Program-made: the position numbers and the translations under genes
Shown here: positions 34,502 through 45,580 of the stretch, piece by piece
Numbering within the stretch: the stretch's first letter is position 1
Layout: each line of letters starts with the position of its first letter
NCBI GenBank assembly: GCA_038380435.1
Contig: JAWZYU010000020.1
Span: forward strand, 43,804,307-43,868,306
Direction: 5' to 3'
Source: Ryuthela nishihirai
Taxonomy: Eukaryota; Arthropoda; Arachnida; Araneae; Heptathelidae
DNA length: 64,000 nt
The notes under the pieces: generated by a model
What the model saw: the letters and a program-made list of their open reading frames with translations, nothing else
Databases searched by the model: none
What the model was told of the DNA's origin: nothing

Positions 34502-36555
34502 CTAATAAATTGTTCAGCTAAAGTAAATGTATGAGGCAGAATGAGGACTAGGAAATGGAAGAGCTCGTAGCTCCTACAAATAAGTCTTTCGAACTCAAAT
34601 ACCATGAGGGTGCAAGTTCGTAACAGAATTTAATATTATTAAGATTAATTTCGTTACTTAACTACCAGTCGACTGTCAATGATTTCAATCGGTGCTGTGT
34701 ACAGGGTCGGATCTAGGGAGGCGAGGAAAGTGGCAATGTCCCCCCCCCCCCTCGCCCCTTTGCTAATGCAAGTAAACAATTACGAAGTCGACGGTAATCG
34801 ACTTAGTATTCCTTACACTCTCTCTGTGATCAATCACCTCGTGACATGCAATGTTATCTGTTTAATCATTGAATCCTCAAGATCTGAGCGAATTCCTTGA
34901 GAAACTTAACACTCTTTTTATTTAAAGACGGAGGACTTAAGAAGGATACTTAAGGAGTTATTTCCCTGGTATTATGATATAGTATTTGTTTTCATTTCTT
35001 TGACTTTGAAGTTTATATTTTTTTAAATGAATTTATTTTTGTTATAAAATGATTTTTATTAAGTTCGGGGGAAAACCCTACATTTTCACCCAGCACCCAA
35101 ATGCCGTTTCTTGGCACCTTCTAAGGACTCAGAATTTCCAAAAGCATGCTCCTGATTTCGTATTGCAATAAAGGCAGCTCATGAGTTCTCAGAGTGAGAG
35201 GTGAGATTGAATACTTCCGGATCAGTAATTTATAATAAATGACAGCTATAATTGTTGATGAAAGGAACTTCTAACTTTAATTATAAACACCATCAGCCAA
35301 AGATAACGAAATTCCAAAAGGCAAAAATAAACATTTTTATTTCAAATATTTGTCGGGGCTTACTTGGTACTCAATAAGTATCTTCATCTTGAAGAGTTTG
35401 ATATAATTATATAAAATTTCAGGTTAGTTGAGTCCTGGGCAAACTACCACCCCCATCACTTTTTGTTCGACCAGCGATCTAACTGAAGACAAATTAAATT
35501 TCTAAAAATGAAAAAGAACGTATAAAGGACAAGACTATCTTCTGCGAAGCTAATTATCCTGAAAATAATTAATTTTAACAAAGTATATTGTTTGTGTTTC
35601 ACTTTAGATTTTTTTGCGTTGGTTATATATACGTTACTAATTATAACTTCTTTGGTGGACCGTCCTTCGATTCCAGCTTTCTATGCGGTCCTTCACTAAA
35701 AGGTTTGTCTAGTACCGGCTTAGTGCAATCGTATTCACATACACTTAATCCAACAACTAAACAAACGAACCGAGGGCATCTTTAGTACAATAATGCTCCA
35801 TCTCAAATTAAATATGAGGTAAGAGAGTTTCGGGAGATACTGGCCAATAGTTTCTCTCTAGAAAAGATAAAATCCACAATGACGCCTCAGCGGAGGAAAA
35901 AAAAAGTTTAGAATTATTCCAAGTAGGAAAATTTTATGTCTTTTGTAATTTAAAGAACTCATATAACAATATTGGAATAAAACATTTAACAGCATAGAAG
36001 ATGTAAGTGAAATCAATACTCTCGCAATTCCGCTGCGACAGTTTATTTACTAGGTTAAACATTTGTACAAGTCCTTAGCTGTATGAAATTGAGTCTCAGC
36101 AGTAGAAAGTAATTTGGTTTTTTTTCTTCTTAAAATAGAAAAGTATTGCCCTAGAGTGTGATATTTGTTTTTTATCTCAAGCATATGCTGTGTTCGCTGA
36201 CAAAAATATAACGTTTCTAGTTGAACAGTTTTAATATCATACTTCTCTGAAACGGGTGGTCAACAAACTTTTTTATAACCCATAAGTTTTTCCAAGTATA
36301 TCTTTCAGGTCCGCATGAGATCCGCTTACATACTTCCACCCTAAACAAAGAGAAAAGAAGACAGTTTATATATTTCTTAAACAAACATCAGTTTTCAAAG
36401 AAAACGGAAGAAATTTTAAAGAAAAATATTATTCGCATGAATGCAGAGATATTTTCAATGCCGACAATATAACAAACTCGTTTTCTCTTTAAAGATAATG
36501 AACTTCAGCTTGAGGAATGCTTATGAAGATGGCAGATTTTAATATCCAAAATCCT
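34502..36555. other. AT-rich intergenic DNA
   Basis: Poly-C run at 34740-34752, just after CAGGGTCGGATCTAGGGAGG (34703), which resembles a hAT-type end without a visible partner. No gene is recognised. Confidence 0.45.
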
Positions 36556-36571
36556 GAAAAAAATTTGGTTT

Positions 36572-36641
36572 TGCCATAAGTGGGATTCGAACCCATGTCT
36601 CCAGGAAACATGCCTGTTATGCTACTACTACACCACCAATG
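36572..36641 (-). pseudogene. tRNA-like unit, left arm
   Basis: A box GGTGGTGTAGTAGTAGC, B box GGGTTCGAATCCC, 3' end CTTATGGCA. The acceptor and anticodon arms pair imperfectly, so it is probably not a working tRNA. Confidence 0.6.
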
Positions 36642-36757
36642 TATAACCTCTCAACTTGTGTGACGTTATAAACTTTCCGGATTTTTTTATTTGATTCGCA
36701 CAGTGGCGCCATCTATGCGGGAAAGTTTATAACGTCATACAAGTTGAGAAAAAGTTA

Positions 36758-36829
36758 GCCATTGGTGGTGTAGTGGTAGCATAAGATGTATGTTTCTTGG
36801 AGACGTAGGTTCGAATCCCACTCATGGCA
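36758..36829 (+). pseudogene. tRNA-like unit, right arm
   Basis: GCCATTGGTGGTGTAGTGG with a clean A box, B box AGGTTCGAATCCC and 3' end CTCATGGCA. Five acceptor pairs form, but the anticodon stem is poor. Gly-type by its 5' half. Possibly the source or relic of a SINE head. Confidence 0.6.
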
Positions 36830-36847
36830 AAACCAAATTTTTTTTCA

Positions 36848-37246
36848 ACTCATTATTTCATGAGTTCCATGTCTACAGGACTTACCTGTGATTCTATACT
36901 ACTGATACAAAATCCTCTTTAAATCGTCTAAGAAGATTAGATCTCCATTCATTCTGGAATTTTAAATATCCACAAATGATTTTAGCCTGGAATTTCAAAA
37001 CCACCTTTTTGTTCTATTCTTATATTGTTTCCAAAATCACGAGGGCCAGTGTTGAACAAATTTTGGGTCGGGAAACTTCAACGTGTGTTTCTAGAAAACG
37101 AAAAGTAACATCCCAAAATAATAAGAATGAGGATTATAAGGAAACAATATTGTTTTCCTGTGATTTTATTACATTAATGACACAAAATATTTGACAAAAG
37201 GCCATATATATTTTTTTCAGTAATTTTCAAGGTTCTAGTTGTATCT
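36848..37246. other. AT-rich intergenic DNA
   Basis: Nothing recognised. Confidence 0.45.
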
Positions 37247-37385
37247 GAGTGGTCGAGTGATTTAAACCGTGGAAGGGTCCGTCTGAATGGCCGAGTGATT
37301 TAAAGCATGGACGAGTAAGTCTCGAAGGTCAAGCGATTTAAAGCACGGAAAGGCTCGTCTCAGCGGTTGAATAATTAACATGTTC
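37247..37385 (+). repeat. Tandem array of tRNA-like A-box units
   Basis: About three and a half units of roughly 40 bp. Each reads like TGGCCGAGTGATTTAAAGCA followed by a CGGA/GGACGAG block and GTC. The core is a Ser/Leu tRNA D-arm. No B box is present. Confidence 0.75.
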
Positions 37386-37444
37386 AATGCACATTCCTAA
37401 CTCAAAGTACAATGTCTTAATATACTACAATCAAACACATGTTA

Positions 37445-37640
37445 TGGCAGGGGTTGGTTTGGTCAACAGTGCGCCAGACTCGTAACTTGATGTCAGTGTT
37501 AATGGGTTAAAAATGTTTAAATGTTGTTATAGTCTGCTACATTGAGATTTTTTCGCTGTCTAGGTGAGAAAAGATATTAATGGGCTTACTAATGTGTCTT
37601 TCTCACCAACATGTTTTATTTAATTGGAATGTTTCCCCTT
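37445..37640 (+). mobile_element. Ancient SINE1 head
   Basis: GTGCGCCAGACTCGTAAC and ATTGAGATTTTTTCGC keep the order of the SINE1 head and early body. Confidence 0.6.
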
Positions 37641-38190
37641 CAAGTGCTTGGGAGTAGAACAATTGAGCGAATGTATCCTCTAAGTGTTGATAAGGTTGCC
37701 ACGAACTTAAAACTGTTGCGAATCATTTTTCTGAATGGCTAGATTTAAACCTGGGTTTGCATAAGTGTTTTTATTTACAGATGCCAACCTTCAACCCTGT
37801 CATTTAGTTTTATCTCTTAATGTGAACACAGTAAGGATGTCTTATACCCTCATTGAACAGCTCTGGGAATCTATTATTTTTGCTCTCTCAATGAGGGTAT
37901 GGAACTGGGTGAACAGAGGAAAATCTCTAGGAGAGTATGAAATGGGAGATTGTAGAAAAGACCTTACTATACTATGGTTCGTGTTCTGTTGAATGTAGCA
38001 AATTATATTCTTCAGGCAGTATTTTAAACCATAAGACACTACCTTAAGTAGATTATTAAAGGAATCGGCAGTCAGTTGAATAAAACAAAGAGATCATATT
38101 ATAGTAAAGCCAACGATGAAGAACTAGAATATTTTTCCATTATTCTGATTTTTGACAGGAGGGATTTTACCGCGCATCAATTTTTGACAG
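37641..38190. other. AT-rich intergenic DNA
   Basis: A 13-bp inverted pair ATACCCTCATTGA / TCAATGAGGGTAT lies at 37846-37900. I recognise no gene. Confidence 0.45.
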
Positions 38191-38194
38191 GAAA

Positions 38195-38410
38195 ATGAAA
38201 GCATTGGAGTATTTGAAAAGAGCGCACAGCTGTCTTACAATATGCATAAAACAATTGCGCAAATTTCCTAGAGACTCTTATCCTTATGTGGGACAAGTAA
38301 ATGAGCAGCTGGATGACTTATTGTGGATCGCTTTTGAATGTACAATCAGTTCCAAAGAGTCAGCAAGTGATGTATGCCTATCAGACTCTTCCATTCCCTA
38401 TGTTTGCTGA
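38195..38410 (+). CDS. Unrecognised exon-like ORF
   Basis: 71 codons preceded by an acceptor-like TTTTTGACAG. The product reads protein-like (YLKRAHSCLTICIKQL, NEQLDDLLWIAFEC) and a second frame continues at 38301-38564 (FPHRETLMKFLKVEMKFIAA). It may be one exon with a frameshift, or chance. No family recognised. Confidence 0.25.
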   Translation: MKALEYLKRAHSCLTICIKQLRKFPRDSYPYVGQVNEQLDDLLWIAFECTISSKESASDVCLSDSSIPYVC

Positions 38411-38699
38411 TTTTAACATATGTTATTTCACTATAAAGTCTCTTGCTCTTGAAACAACATTTTACCTTGAATTTCCTCATCGCGAAACATTGATGAAATT
38501 CCTGAAAGTCGAGATGAAGTTTATTGCAGCACAAAAAATCATATCTCGTGGGGTAAACCTTTAATTTCAATTTATTCTCATGTATTGAAAAATAAAAATA
38601 ACCGTAAACCATATGACTAAGGAAAACGTTGGTTTCAACTATAATTCTAATTTCTTTGCGAATTCTTAAAATTAAAATATTGTATACAGAGAATAACTT

Positions 38700-39015
38700 G
38701 ATTCAGTCATTAAAGCCAATATCGTAACATGATGTTCCCAAGTTCGACTCTCTACTACATATGTGTATTTAAATTTTATTCGCTAATTATCGCTCTGTTT
38801 TCGGTGAGCAAGTGTTACTTGGCTTGGAAAGATCATTAAATGTTAAACCGTGACCCAACCACAGAAGAACCATATTCTTTGCCCAATAAAGATAGGCCTT
38901 TATGCTACGCTTTCATCTGTCTGCTAAGAGATACCCAGTGGATTCCCTTATTCATTATCCACTCTGAGCACTTGTGGTTTCATTTATTCCACTGTATGCA
39001 AAAGTAAAGAAACGT
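38700..39015 (+). mobile_element. Ancient SINE1 copy
   Basis: Recognisable order: TTCCCAAGTTCGACTC (B box), CTTGGAAAGATC, CATCTGTCTGCTAAGAGA, CCAGTGGATTCCC. Strongly decayed. Confidence 0.7.
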
Positions 39016-39108
39016 TTGAAATTAAGTAATCTAACTCTCGTATGTGATTTAAGTTTTGATTTAAAGGTTTGTCAAATGTCTGTTCTTCACAAATTAACAT
39101 TCAGAGTT

Positions 39109-39485
39109 GGGTTGTTCTACCCCTGAGCGGCACATTTTTGCACACCATGGGCTAAATGGCCAGGCCACATGGACCCCGAAGGCCCAGAGAAGGTTGGGGA
39201 CCCACTGGAACAAGCTGTTGGGAGACAGATGGTAGCCTCCAGTCAAGGCCATCCAGCGTGTTCTTTATCGTGCACAGGGTATGTCTCTCCCGCACACGGA
39301 GCCACGGCTTAACGTCCCATCCGACGGACGGCGGCCTTTCCAAGCCCATCGGTGTCCCCTACTGACCGTGGGCAGGGCGGGGAAATTTTTGCGGAGATAA
39401 ATCTCAACGCTCACCCAGCTGGGACTCGAACCTGGGAACTACAGATTACGAGCCTGGCGCGCTACCGACTGAGACACCCCCGCCC
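39109..39485 (-). mobile_element. SINE1 copy, full length
   Basis: Small internal deletion at the GGGGGAGGGGACCC block. Duplication TAACATTCAGAGTT (39095-39108 and 39486-39499). Confidence 0.95.
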
Positions 39486-39489
39486 TAAC

Positions 39490-39812
39490 ATTCAGAGTTC
39501 GAGAGTTGAAGGTCAATGTGAAAGATTCCTAAAGCCATTTCTTAAATGTAGTAATTTATGGATTCAAACAGCATATCGAGTATGTTCTGTTCCGCAAAGT
39601 CCTGGCGTTATTTTTCGACGATGTACACAATAAAAATGCCTAATCTCAATTATTTATTCTTGTAATAGCATATTACTTACAGCAGTGCTTTAAATGCATC
39701 TTATAGCACCTGAAGGAATAATGAGTACTATTCACTCCATAATACTGCATCAAGGGACTTCCGAAACTTCGTATAAGCCTACCCTGCAAGAGCAGGTGAT
39801 CTTTTCGAGTAG
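39490..39812. other. Intergenic DNA
   Basis: Nothing recognised. Confidence 0.45.
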
Positions 39813-39814
39813 GG

Positions 39815-40172
39815 GCTTGGGGTAGATCAGTCGGTAGCGCGCCAAGCGTAGTCTGTATTTTCCAGGTTCGAGTCCCTCCTGGGCCAGCATTGAGATTTTT
39901 TCCGCAAAACTCTCTACCCTGTCCTCGTTCAGTAAGGAACACTGCTGGGCTTTGAAAAGACGCTGTCCGTTTGATGGGTACCGTATGAGGAAGAGCCGTA
40001 GTCTGTGCACGTTGGATGGAGCACAGTGGATAGCCTTGATGGGAGACTACCATCTGTCTCTCAACAGCTGTCCAGTCCCCCCCCCCACCTTCTCTGATCC
40101 ATCGGAGTCCTTGTTATTTGGCCATTTAGTCCATTGTGTGCAAAAAAAGATACCGCTCACAGGTAACCCAAC
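39815..40172 (+). mobile_element. Diverged SINE1 copy
   Basis: Head TCAGTCGGTAGCGCGCCAA and GGTTCGAGTCC are intact, the body is diverged, and the tail is AGGTAACCCAACCC. Confidence 0.9.
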
Positions 40173-40221
40173 CCTCTTTAAGTAGTGCATCATATTCAGC
40201 TCATAATTAATGTGTCGAGGT

Positions 40222-40765
40222 CAGAGCCGGATTTACGCATCCCCAGGCACATGAAGTGGCAGTGCGCCTTTATTATTGGTATATTTTTATTTGCCCAACC
40301 ACAATAAAAGATCACATTATCGAAACGGATGTAGGAGTTGTAATGATAACAAAATGCGCTTTTGTTATCAAATGTTGCAAAAATTTATGCGATAACCGTA
40401 AATTATAATATTCAATATGCAATAAAATTTAAAATCGAATTATTCATTTTTATACTTCCTCACTTACTTTTTTTCTGCTGTTGGAATGAAAAAAATTGCA
40501 ATAATTTTTTTAAAGTATTGAAATAGTTCAATGTTGTGACAATAGAAAACTATTTTCAAAATTTCTCAACTGAAAATTTTTTTTATAGTTAGCAATTTGC
40601 ATCAAGGATATTTGTAGCTAGTTTTTTATTCCTTCTAAGAATTGAAAAGAACATAAGTTTGCTATCACTTAGACCAAAAAATTGTAACACTTAAATGCTG
40701 AAATCCTTATTATGTTGGTGTCCTTAGGCAAGGGCCTAACTTGCCTTATGAGAAATCCGGTCCAG
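40222..40765. mobile_element. hAT-like non-autonomous element
   Basis: Left end CAGAGCCGGATTTACGCAT, right end (inverted) CTGGACCGGATTTCTCAT. Flanked by 8-bp direct repeats GTCGAGGT / GTCGACGT (40214-40221 and 40766-40773), the target size of hAT transposons. The 544-bp interior is AT-rich and non-coding. Confidence 0.75.
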
Positions 40766-40929
40766 GTCGACGTTTAGTTCAGGAAATGCATCTTAGATAT
40801 ATATACAGGGTGATTCAAAACTTATCGTTCAAATTTCGTGGGGAGGTAGGGAATACGTCAGGAAACCGATTTCATATAGGAAAGTATGTCCGCAAACGTC
40901 ATCTACATGAACAAAATGAACAAGTAAAG

Positions 40930-41117
40930 ACGCTTGTCTACTGATCTAAGGGACCTGGGTTCGAGCCCCGGGTAAGGCATGGATGTGTGTTGTTTTTCTG
41001 CTGAGGTCCTGCCATTCTCTCAGATCTCCTACTGTGGCATATAAACTGACAGGCTCCTGTCAGACCTCTGTGGCAAGCAGCTGCTTGAGGGGGTATTTAT
41101 TTTTTTTTATTATTATA
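40930..41117 (+). mobile_element. SINE2 copy inside the mariner-like element
   Basis: Begins mid-head (ACGCTTGTCTACTGATCTAA), with the B box and body near consensus and a TTTATTTTTTTTTATTATTA tail. Confidence 0.9.
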
Positions 41118-41191
41118 AAGTGAACACAAGGAAACAGTACAGTTAAGTGGTAACGAATGTGACTTTTATTCCAACAAGGTAAAGTACAGGT

Positions 41192-41440
41192 TCACAGTAG
41201 GTGCTCAAAATTGCGACCATTTACACGGACACAGGATTCACAGCGCCGTTGCATTGACCGCCGAACATTTTCAAAAACGCCTGGCATATCACGGACAATG
41301 CCTGCGGCGGCCACTATTCGTGTAACAAGGTCCATTTCACTGTCGACGGGGGTCTCGTACACATGGTATTTCATGGCCCCCCACAAAAAGAAATCCATGG
41401 GCGATAAATCAGGTGACCAGGATCGCTGATGACAGCGGGA
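41192..41440 (-). pseudogene. Tc1/mariner-type transposase, C-terminal part only
   Basis: WSPDLSPMDFFLWGAMKYHV holds the third catalytic acidic residue of this family (PDLSPxDFFLWG). It is followed by VYETPVDSEMDLVTRI and a helix with QRRCESCVRVNGRNFEHLL to the stop. The N-terminal DNA-binding domain and the first two catalytic Asp are missing. Upstream the frame runs through the inverted end and is not transposase. Confidence 0.85.
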
Positions 41441-41599
41441 GTGGTCGGGCGAGCTGTACACTGGTTGGGTACACACAGCACCCTCCACATACGCATGCGT
41501 ACATTTGCGGACATACTTTCCTATGTGAAATCGGTTTCCTGACGTATTCCCTACTTCCCCACGAAATTTGAACGATAAGTTTTGAATCACCCTGTATAT

Positions 41600-42060
41600 A
41601 CAGCAATATGAGCGAAGCGTTTCTGCGTACATATAAAAATAACGAATTTCGTGTTTACAAGTATTCGTGGAAGCTTGTCGTGAAATATTTTGTCGAACAC
41701 ACTTTGTCGAACACTCATCCTTCGGTCTGCAAAATCCTCTGTAGAATTTAAATTTCTTGTTACAGCTACAGAGCATATTTATTGTACGATCATGCAACAC
41801 GACTAAACAGCGAAAAAAATATATCTTCTAACTTTACGGTGAATATTTTCATGTTTCAGTAACAACAGAATAATAGAGCTTTTAACAACAGAATAATAGA
41901 AAATTTTGAACAACTCATTTTTAATGCTTCACGATAGTGTCATACGTAACCAAAATTTGACCAGTCATTTTTGTCCATGTCCTAAACGCTAGATATGTAC
42001 TAGTTTCGGTTTCGCTCGTACTTGCCTAAATGCGTTGTGTATCAAAATTCTGGTCATATA
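41600..42060. other. AT-rich intergenic DNA
   Basis: A 20-bp word (AACAACAGAATAATAGA) is doubled near 41861-41900. No gene is seen. Confidence 0.45.
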
Positions 42061-42061
42061 A

Positions 42062-42690
42062 GAAAAGTATTCGTAAAGGAGCTGCTTACCTGAGAAGCCT
42101 GAACAGGTTGGGTTGGGTTGTTTTACCTCTGAGCGGCACTTTTTTGCACACCATGGGCTAAATGGCCAAGTCACATGGACCCCGAAGGCTCAGAGAAGGT
42201 TGGGGGAGGGGACCCACTGGAACAGCTGTTGGGAGACAGATGGTAGCCTACCGTCAAGGCCATCCAGCGTGTTCTTTAACGTGCACAGGGTATGGCTCTC
42301 CCGCACACGGGGCCACGGCTTAGCGTTCCATCCGACGGACGGCGGCCTTTCCAAGCCCATCGGTGTCCCCTACTGACCGTGGGCAGGGCGGGGAATTTTG
42401 CGGAGATAAGTCTCAACGCTGACCCAGCTGGGACTCGAACCTGGGAACTACAGATTACGAGCCTGGCGCGCTACCGACTGAGTCACCCCCGCCCCAGCCT
42501 GAACAGGAGACCACCACTTTGAATATGTCATAGACAAAACCTGTTAGGAAGGCGAGACCTCAGCAGAAAGACAAAACAGAAAGAAAAGCATTCTTTCCTT
42601 AACCGGGACTTGCACCCAGGTCTCTTTTATCGTAACCAAGCACGCTAACCCCTCGGCCACCGGACCACGGAGAGCGAAAAACATTCTTAA
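42062..42690 (-). mobile_element. SINE2 copy split by a SINE1
   Basis: Head and first half at 42508-42690 (TGGCCGAGGGGTTAGC on the minus strand), second half at 42062-42107 (AAGCAGCTCC). The interruption is the SINE1 at 42108-42495. Confidence 0.82.
42108..42495 (-). mobile_element. SINE1 copy inside SINE2, young, full length
   Basis: Near consensus. Perfect 12-bp duplication AGCCTGAACAGG (42096-42107 and 42496-42507) derived from SINE2 sequence. Confidence 0.97.
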
Positions 42691-43199
42691 TGTTGCAAAG
42701 ACAGGGGGCGAACTCAACTTAAAACGCTTATCATTAAAGTAACAAATTTTAAAAGAGGACAGAGGCTTTCCCTATCAAAATGGCTAAACAGCTAGATGTA
42801 TGTGATGCCACAATTTTCGCAGCTCCTTTAACCTTCTCCCTTATGCCGTCAGCAACAACTTCCTTGGCAAGCTTCGGAACTGTTGCCAGTGCTATCGCTC
42901 ACACAAAAAGCAATTTCCGACTTGTTTTCGCAAAACTTACCTGAAACAGGAGAAGAGTTGCATCCGGAAATCTAACACTGTAAATTTTTTTTTGTAATAC
43001 ATTATAGCAGGGACAATTAACAAAATGCCACACCGGCGATGGTGCACTCTCAAGGAGGGCTTCATGTTTAAGAAGGGAAATATTTAAAAAATTTCAGAAA
43101 GATTACAATAAGATGGTGAAAGAAGCAGAGAGATGAGAGAATGACACATTTGAAGATAATGAAAACTTAGACCCTCCCCTGCATGACGCTCTCTTATCT
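42691..43199. other. Intergenic DNA
   Basis: Nothing recognised. Confidence 0.45.
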
Positions 43200-43211
43200 C
43201 TATAAAATACC

Positions 43212-43596
43212 AGGGGCGGGGGTGGCTCAGTCGGTAGCGCGCCAGGCTCGTAATCTGTAGTTCCCAGGTTCGAGTCCCAGCTGGGTCAGCATTGAGATTT
43301 ATCTCCGCAAAATTCCCCGCCCTGCACACAGTCAGTAGGGGACACCGATGGGCTTGGAAAGGCCGCCGTCCGTCGGATGGGACGTTAAGCCGTGGCCCCG
43401 TGTGTGGGAGAGCCATACCCTGTGCACGTTAAAGAACACGCTGGATGGCCTTGACGGGAGGCTACCATCTGTCTCCCAACAGCTGTTCCAGTGGCTCCCC
43501 TCCCCCAACCTTCTCTGAGCCTTCGGGGTCTATGTGACCTGGCCATTTAGCCCATGGTGTGCAAAAAAGTGCCGCTCAGAGGTAAAACAACCCAAC
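43212..43596 (+). mobile_element. SINE1 copy, young, full length
   Basis: Perfect duplication CTATAAAATACC (43200-43211 and 43597-43608). Confidence 0.97.
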
Positions 43597-43608
43597 CTAT
43601 AAAATACC

Positions 43609-44275
43609 TAATGTTATTGTCTTATTCGCCCGACAGTAAATAAGACTAGCTTCACAACATTTGCAACTTCTTAAAATTTAATTGATATTTCTAACCACGT
43701 AAATATATCGTTTTTGCAATTCTTGAGTGAAATGCATTTTTAAAAGAAGAAAAATAAATAATAATAATGAGAATAAAATTATTAAATTTAGCAAATCCCT
43801 CAAAATATTTCCTCCCTCTCATAACAAAAAAAGTATTAATAATTTTTAGGTTTGCTGCAGGAAATTGCTCATGTACCGAATTTGTCTCTGCCTATTTGAT
43901 AATTTAACACTGAGCGCTGAGTGGGTGGTTGCTCTTTTCAGATTTGGCCGTGGACAAAAAACCTTTTTAGTCCTGTCTGCATCATGGCGGAAATTTTAAA
44001 GGCTAAATGGAAACCTAAAATATTTTTTGATTTAAAAATTGCTGCATGTTATTTCAATATTGTGATTGAGAATTCTTCCCCTCTATCAGAAAACCGAGCT
44101 GAGAAAGTAAAGTATTTTTCGATCCATCTTCATCTCTTTTTACATGCAACATTTATACTAGTATCGAGAAGTGAAGGTCCAACCTCATGTTATATCAATG
44201 GAAGGCTCTTCAAAGCTCCACAACCTGAAAAATGTTATTTTATGGGAAAAAAAGGACTGAATATAAATTAAAACT
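43609..44275. other. AT-rich intergenic DNA
   Basis: A 116-codon frame (43921-44271) is open, but I see no motif and no splice context. I call no gene here. Confidence 0.4.
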
Positions 44276-44286
44276 CTCAGTCATAT

Positions 44287-44670
44287 CGGGGCGGGGGTGG
44301 CTCAGTCGGTAGCGCGCCAGGCTCGTAATCTGTAGTTCCCAGGTTCGAGTCCCAGCTGGGTCAGCGTTGAGAGTTATCTCCGCAAAATTCCCCGCCCTGC
44401 CCACGGTCAGTAGGGGACACCGATGGGCTTGGAAAGGCCGCCGTCCGTCGGATGGGACGTTAAGCCGTGGCCCCGTGTGCGGGAGAGACATACCCTTTGC
44501 ACGTTGAAGAACACGCTGGATGGCCTTGACGGGAGGCTACCATCTGTCTCCCAACAGCTGTTCCAGTGGGTCCCCTCCCCCAACCTTCTCTGAGCCTTCG
44601 GGGTCCATGTGACCTGGCCATTTAGCCCATGGTGTGCAAAAAAGTGCCGCTCAGAGGTAAAACAACCCAA
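44287..44670 (+). mobile_element. SINE1 copy, young, full length
   Basis: Starts CGGGGCGGGGGTGGCTCAG, the best 5' end in the window. Perfect duplication CTCAGTCATAT (44276-44286 and 44671-44681). Confidence 0.97.
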
Positions 44671-44681
44671 CTCAGTCATAT

Positions 44682-45414
44682 ATACTACATCTCGATTTTC
44701 AACAATACTGGGCATTTAAAGACTTAAAGAAGCTGTAATATTCAGCAACAGCAATGTCAGTCGTAAGAAACAGAAAACTAACGTAATAATATAATAATAT
44801 GAGAGAATTATATACACAAACTTCCTAATTTCACACTAATTTTATTAGTGGGCAAAAATATTTTTATGTAAGTTTCAATTATCATCTGAGGTATCTTATG
44901 ACTCCATTGCTGTTGTTAAATATTCAGGCTAACGTAACTCTTTAAATATCAGACGAATATTGTAGAATAAAAAGAGATTTTGATAATTTGATTGAGATTT
45001 TTACCTTTAGTCACAGATTTTTACCGTGGTCACCATGAAAATTAATGGAAAACTAACCACTTATGTAACATAAACTTGTAACTTAAGTTTTGGACATCTT
45101 TGTCGATTTCGAAATATCTAGTTTCTACCAATAAAAATATTTTTTTATGTAATGTGAAAACAACTGTGACCAATTATTTGCATTTCATTCTCGTTTCAAT
45201 CGGACATTTGTAGAAGTATCCAGAAACTGTTTTATTTTTTAGAAACAAAAATTCTGGTATGAAGGTGTTAAATTATCTCATTCTAAAAAATCAGCATTTC
45301 ATTTCTGTTTCAATTTGATGTTTCAGGAAACATTTTGGAGCTCTTTGGTTTTCATGTTAAAGGCGAAAAAATCAAGTATGTTAATGTTTGCGTAATCTTT
45401 GCCAATAATATGTT
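44682..45414. other. AT-rich intergenic DNA
   Basis: Nothing recognised. Confidence 0.5.
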
Positions 45415-45580
45415 ATAAATAAATAATAAATAAATACCCCCTCAAGCAGCTGCTTGCCACAGAGGTCTGACAGGAGCCTGTTGGTTCATACTCTACAATA
45501 AAAGGTCTGAGAGGATGGCGGGATCTCAACAAAAAAACATCACAAACGTCGATGCCTTTACCCGGGGCTTCCATGACTAC
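45415..45580 (-). mobile_element. SINE2 copy
   Basis: Tail (AATAAATAAATA), CCCCCTCAAGCAGCTGCTTG and the body follow in order. The head is reduced to ACCCGGGGCTTCC. Confidence 0.87.

Larger units (their letters stand above)
36556..36847. repeat. Large inverted repeat with tRNA-Gly-like arms
   Basis: Both arms end in TTTGGTTTTGCCAT / ATGGCAAAACCAAA and contain a tRNA-like unit. The inner parts also pair (TATAAACTTTCC with GGAAAGTTTATA). The whole 292-bp block could fold as one long hairpin with outward-reading Pol III boxes. It may be two copies of a short tRNA-derived SINE or a tRNA-carrying foldback element. Confidence 0.88.
40806..41594 (-). mobile_element. Mariner-like element with about 100-bp inverted ends
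   Basis: TA on both sides. Ends CAGGGTGATTCAAAACTTAT and inverted copy, matching over about 100 bp. Contains the C-terminal part of a transposase on the minus strand and a SINE2 insertion. Non-autonomous remnant, 40 bp from the hAT-like element. Confidence 0.88.

Noticed and set aside
34703..34760. hAT-type end CAGGGTCGGATCTAGGG and a similar one at 58027
   Set aside because: No partner end or 8-bp duplication found for either.
41192..41800. A 202-codon protein on the minus strand
   Set aside because: Only the last 80 or so residues are transposase; the rest reads through the inverted end and the flank.
43921..44271. 116-codon ORF
   Set aside because: No recognisable motif, mixed composition, no splice or promoter context.
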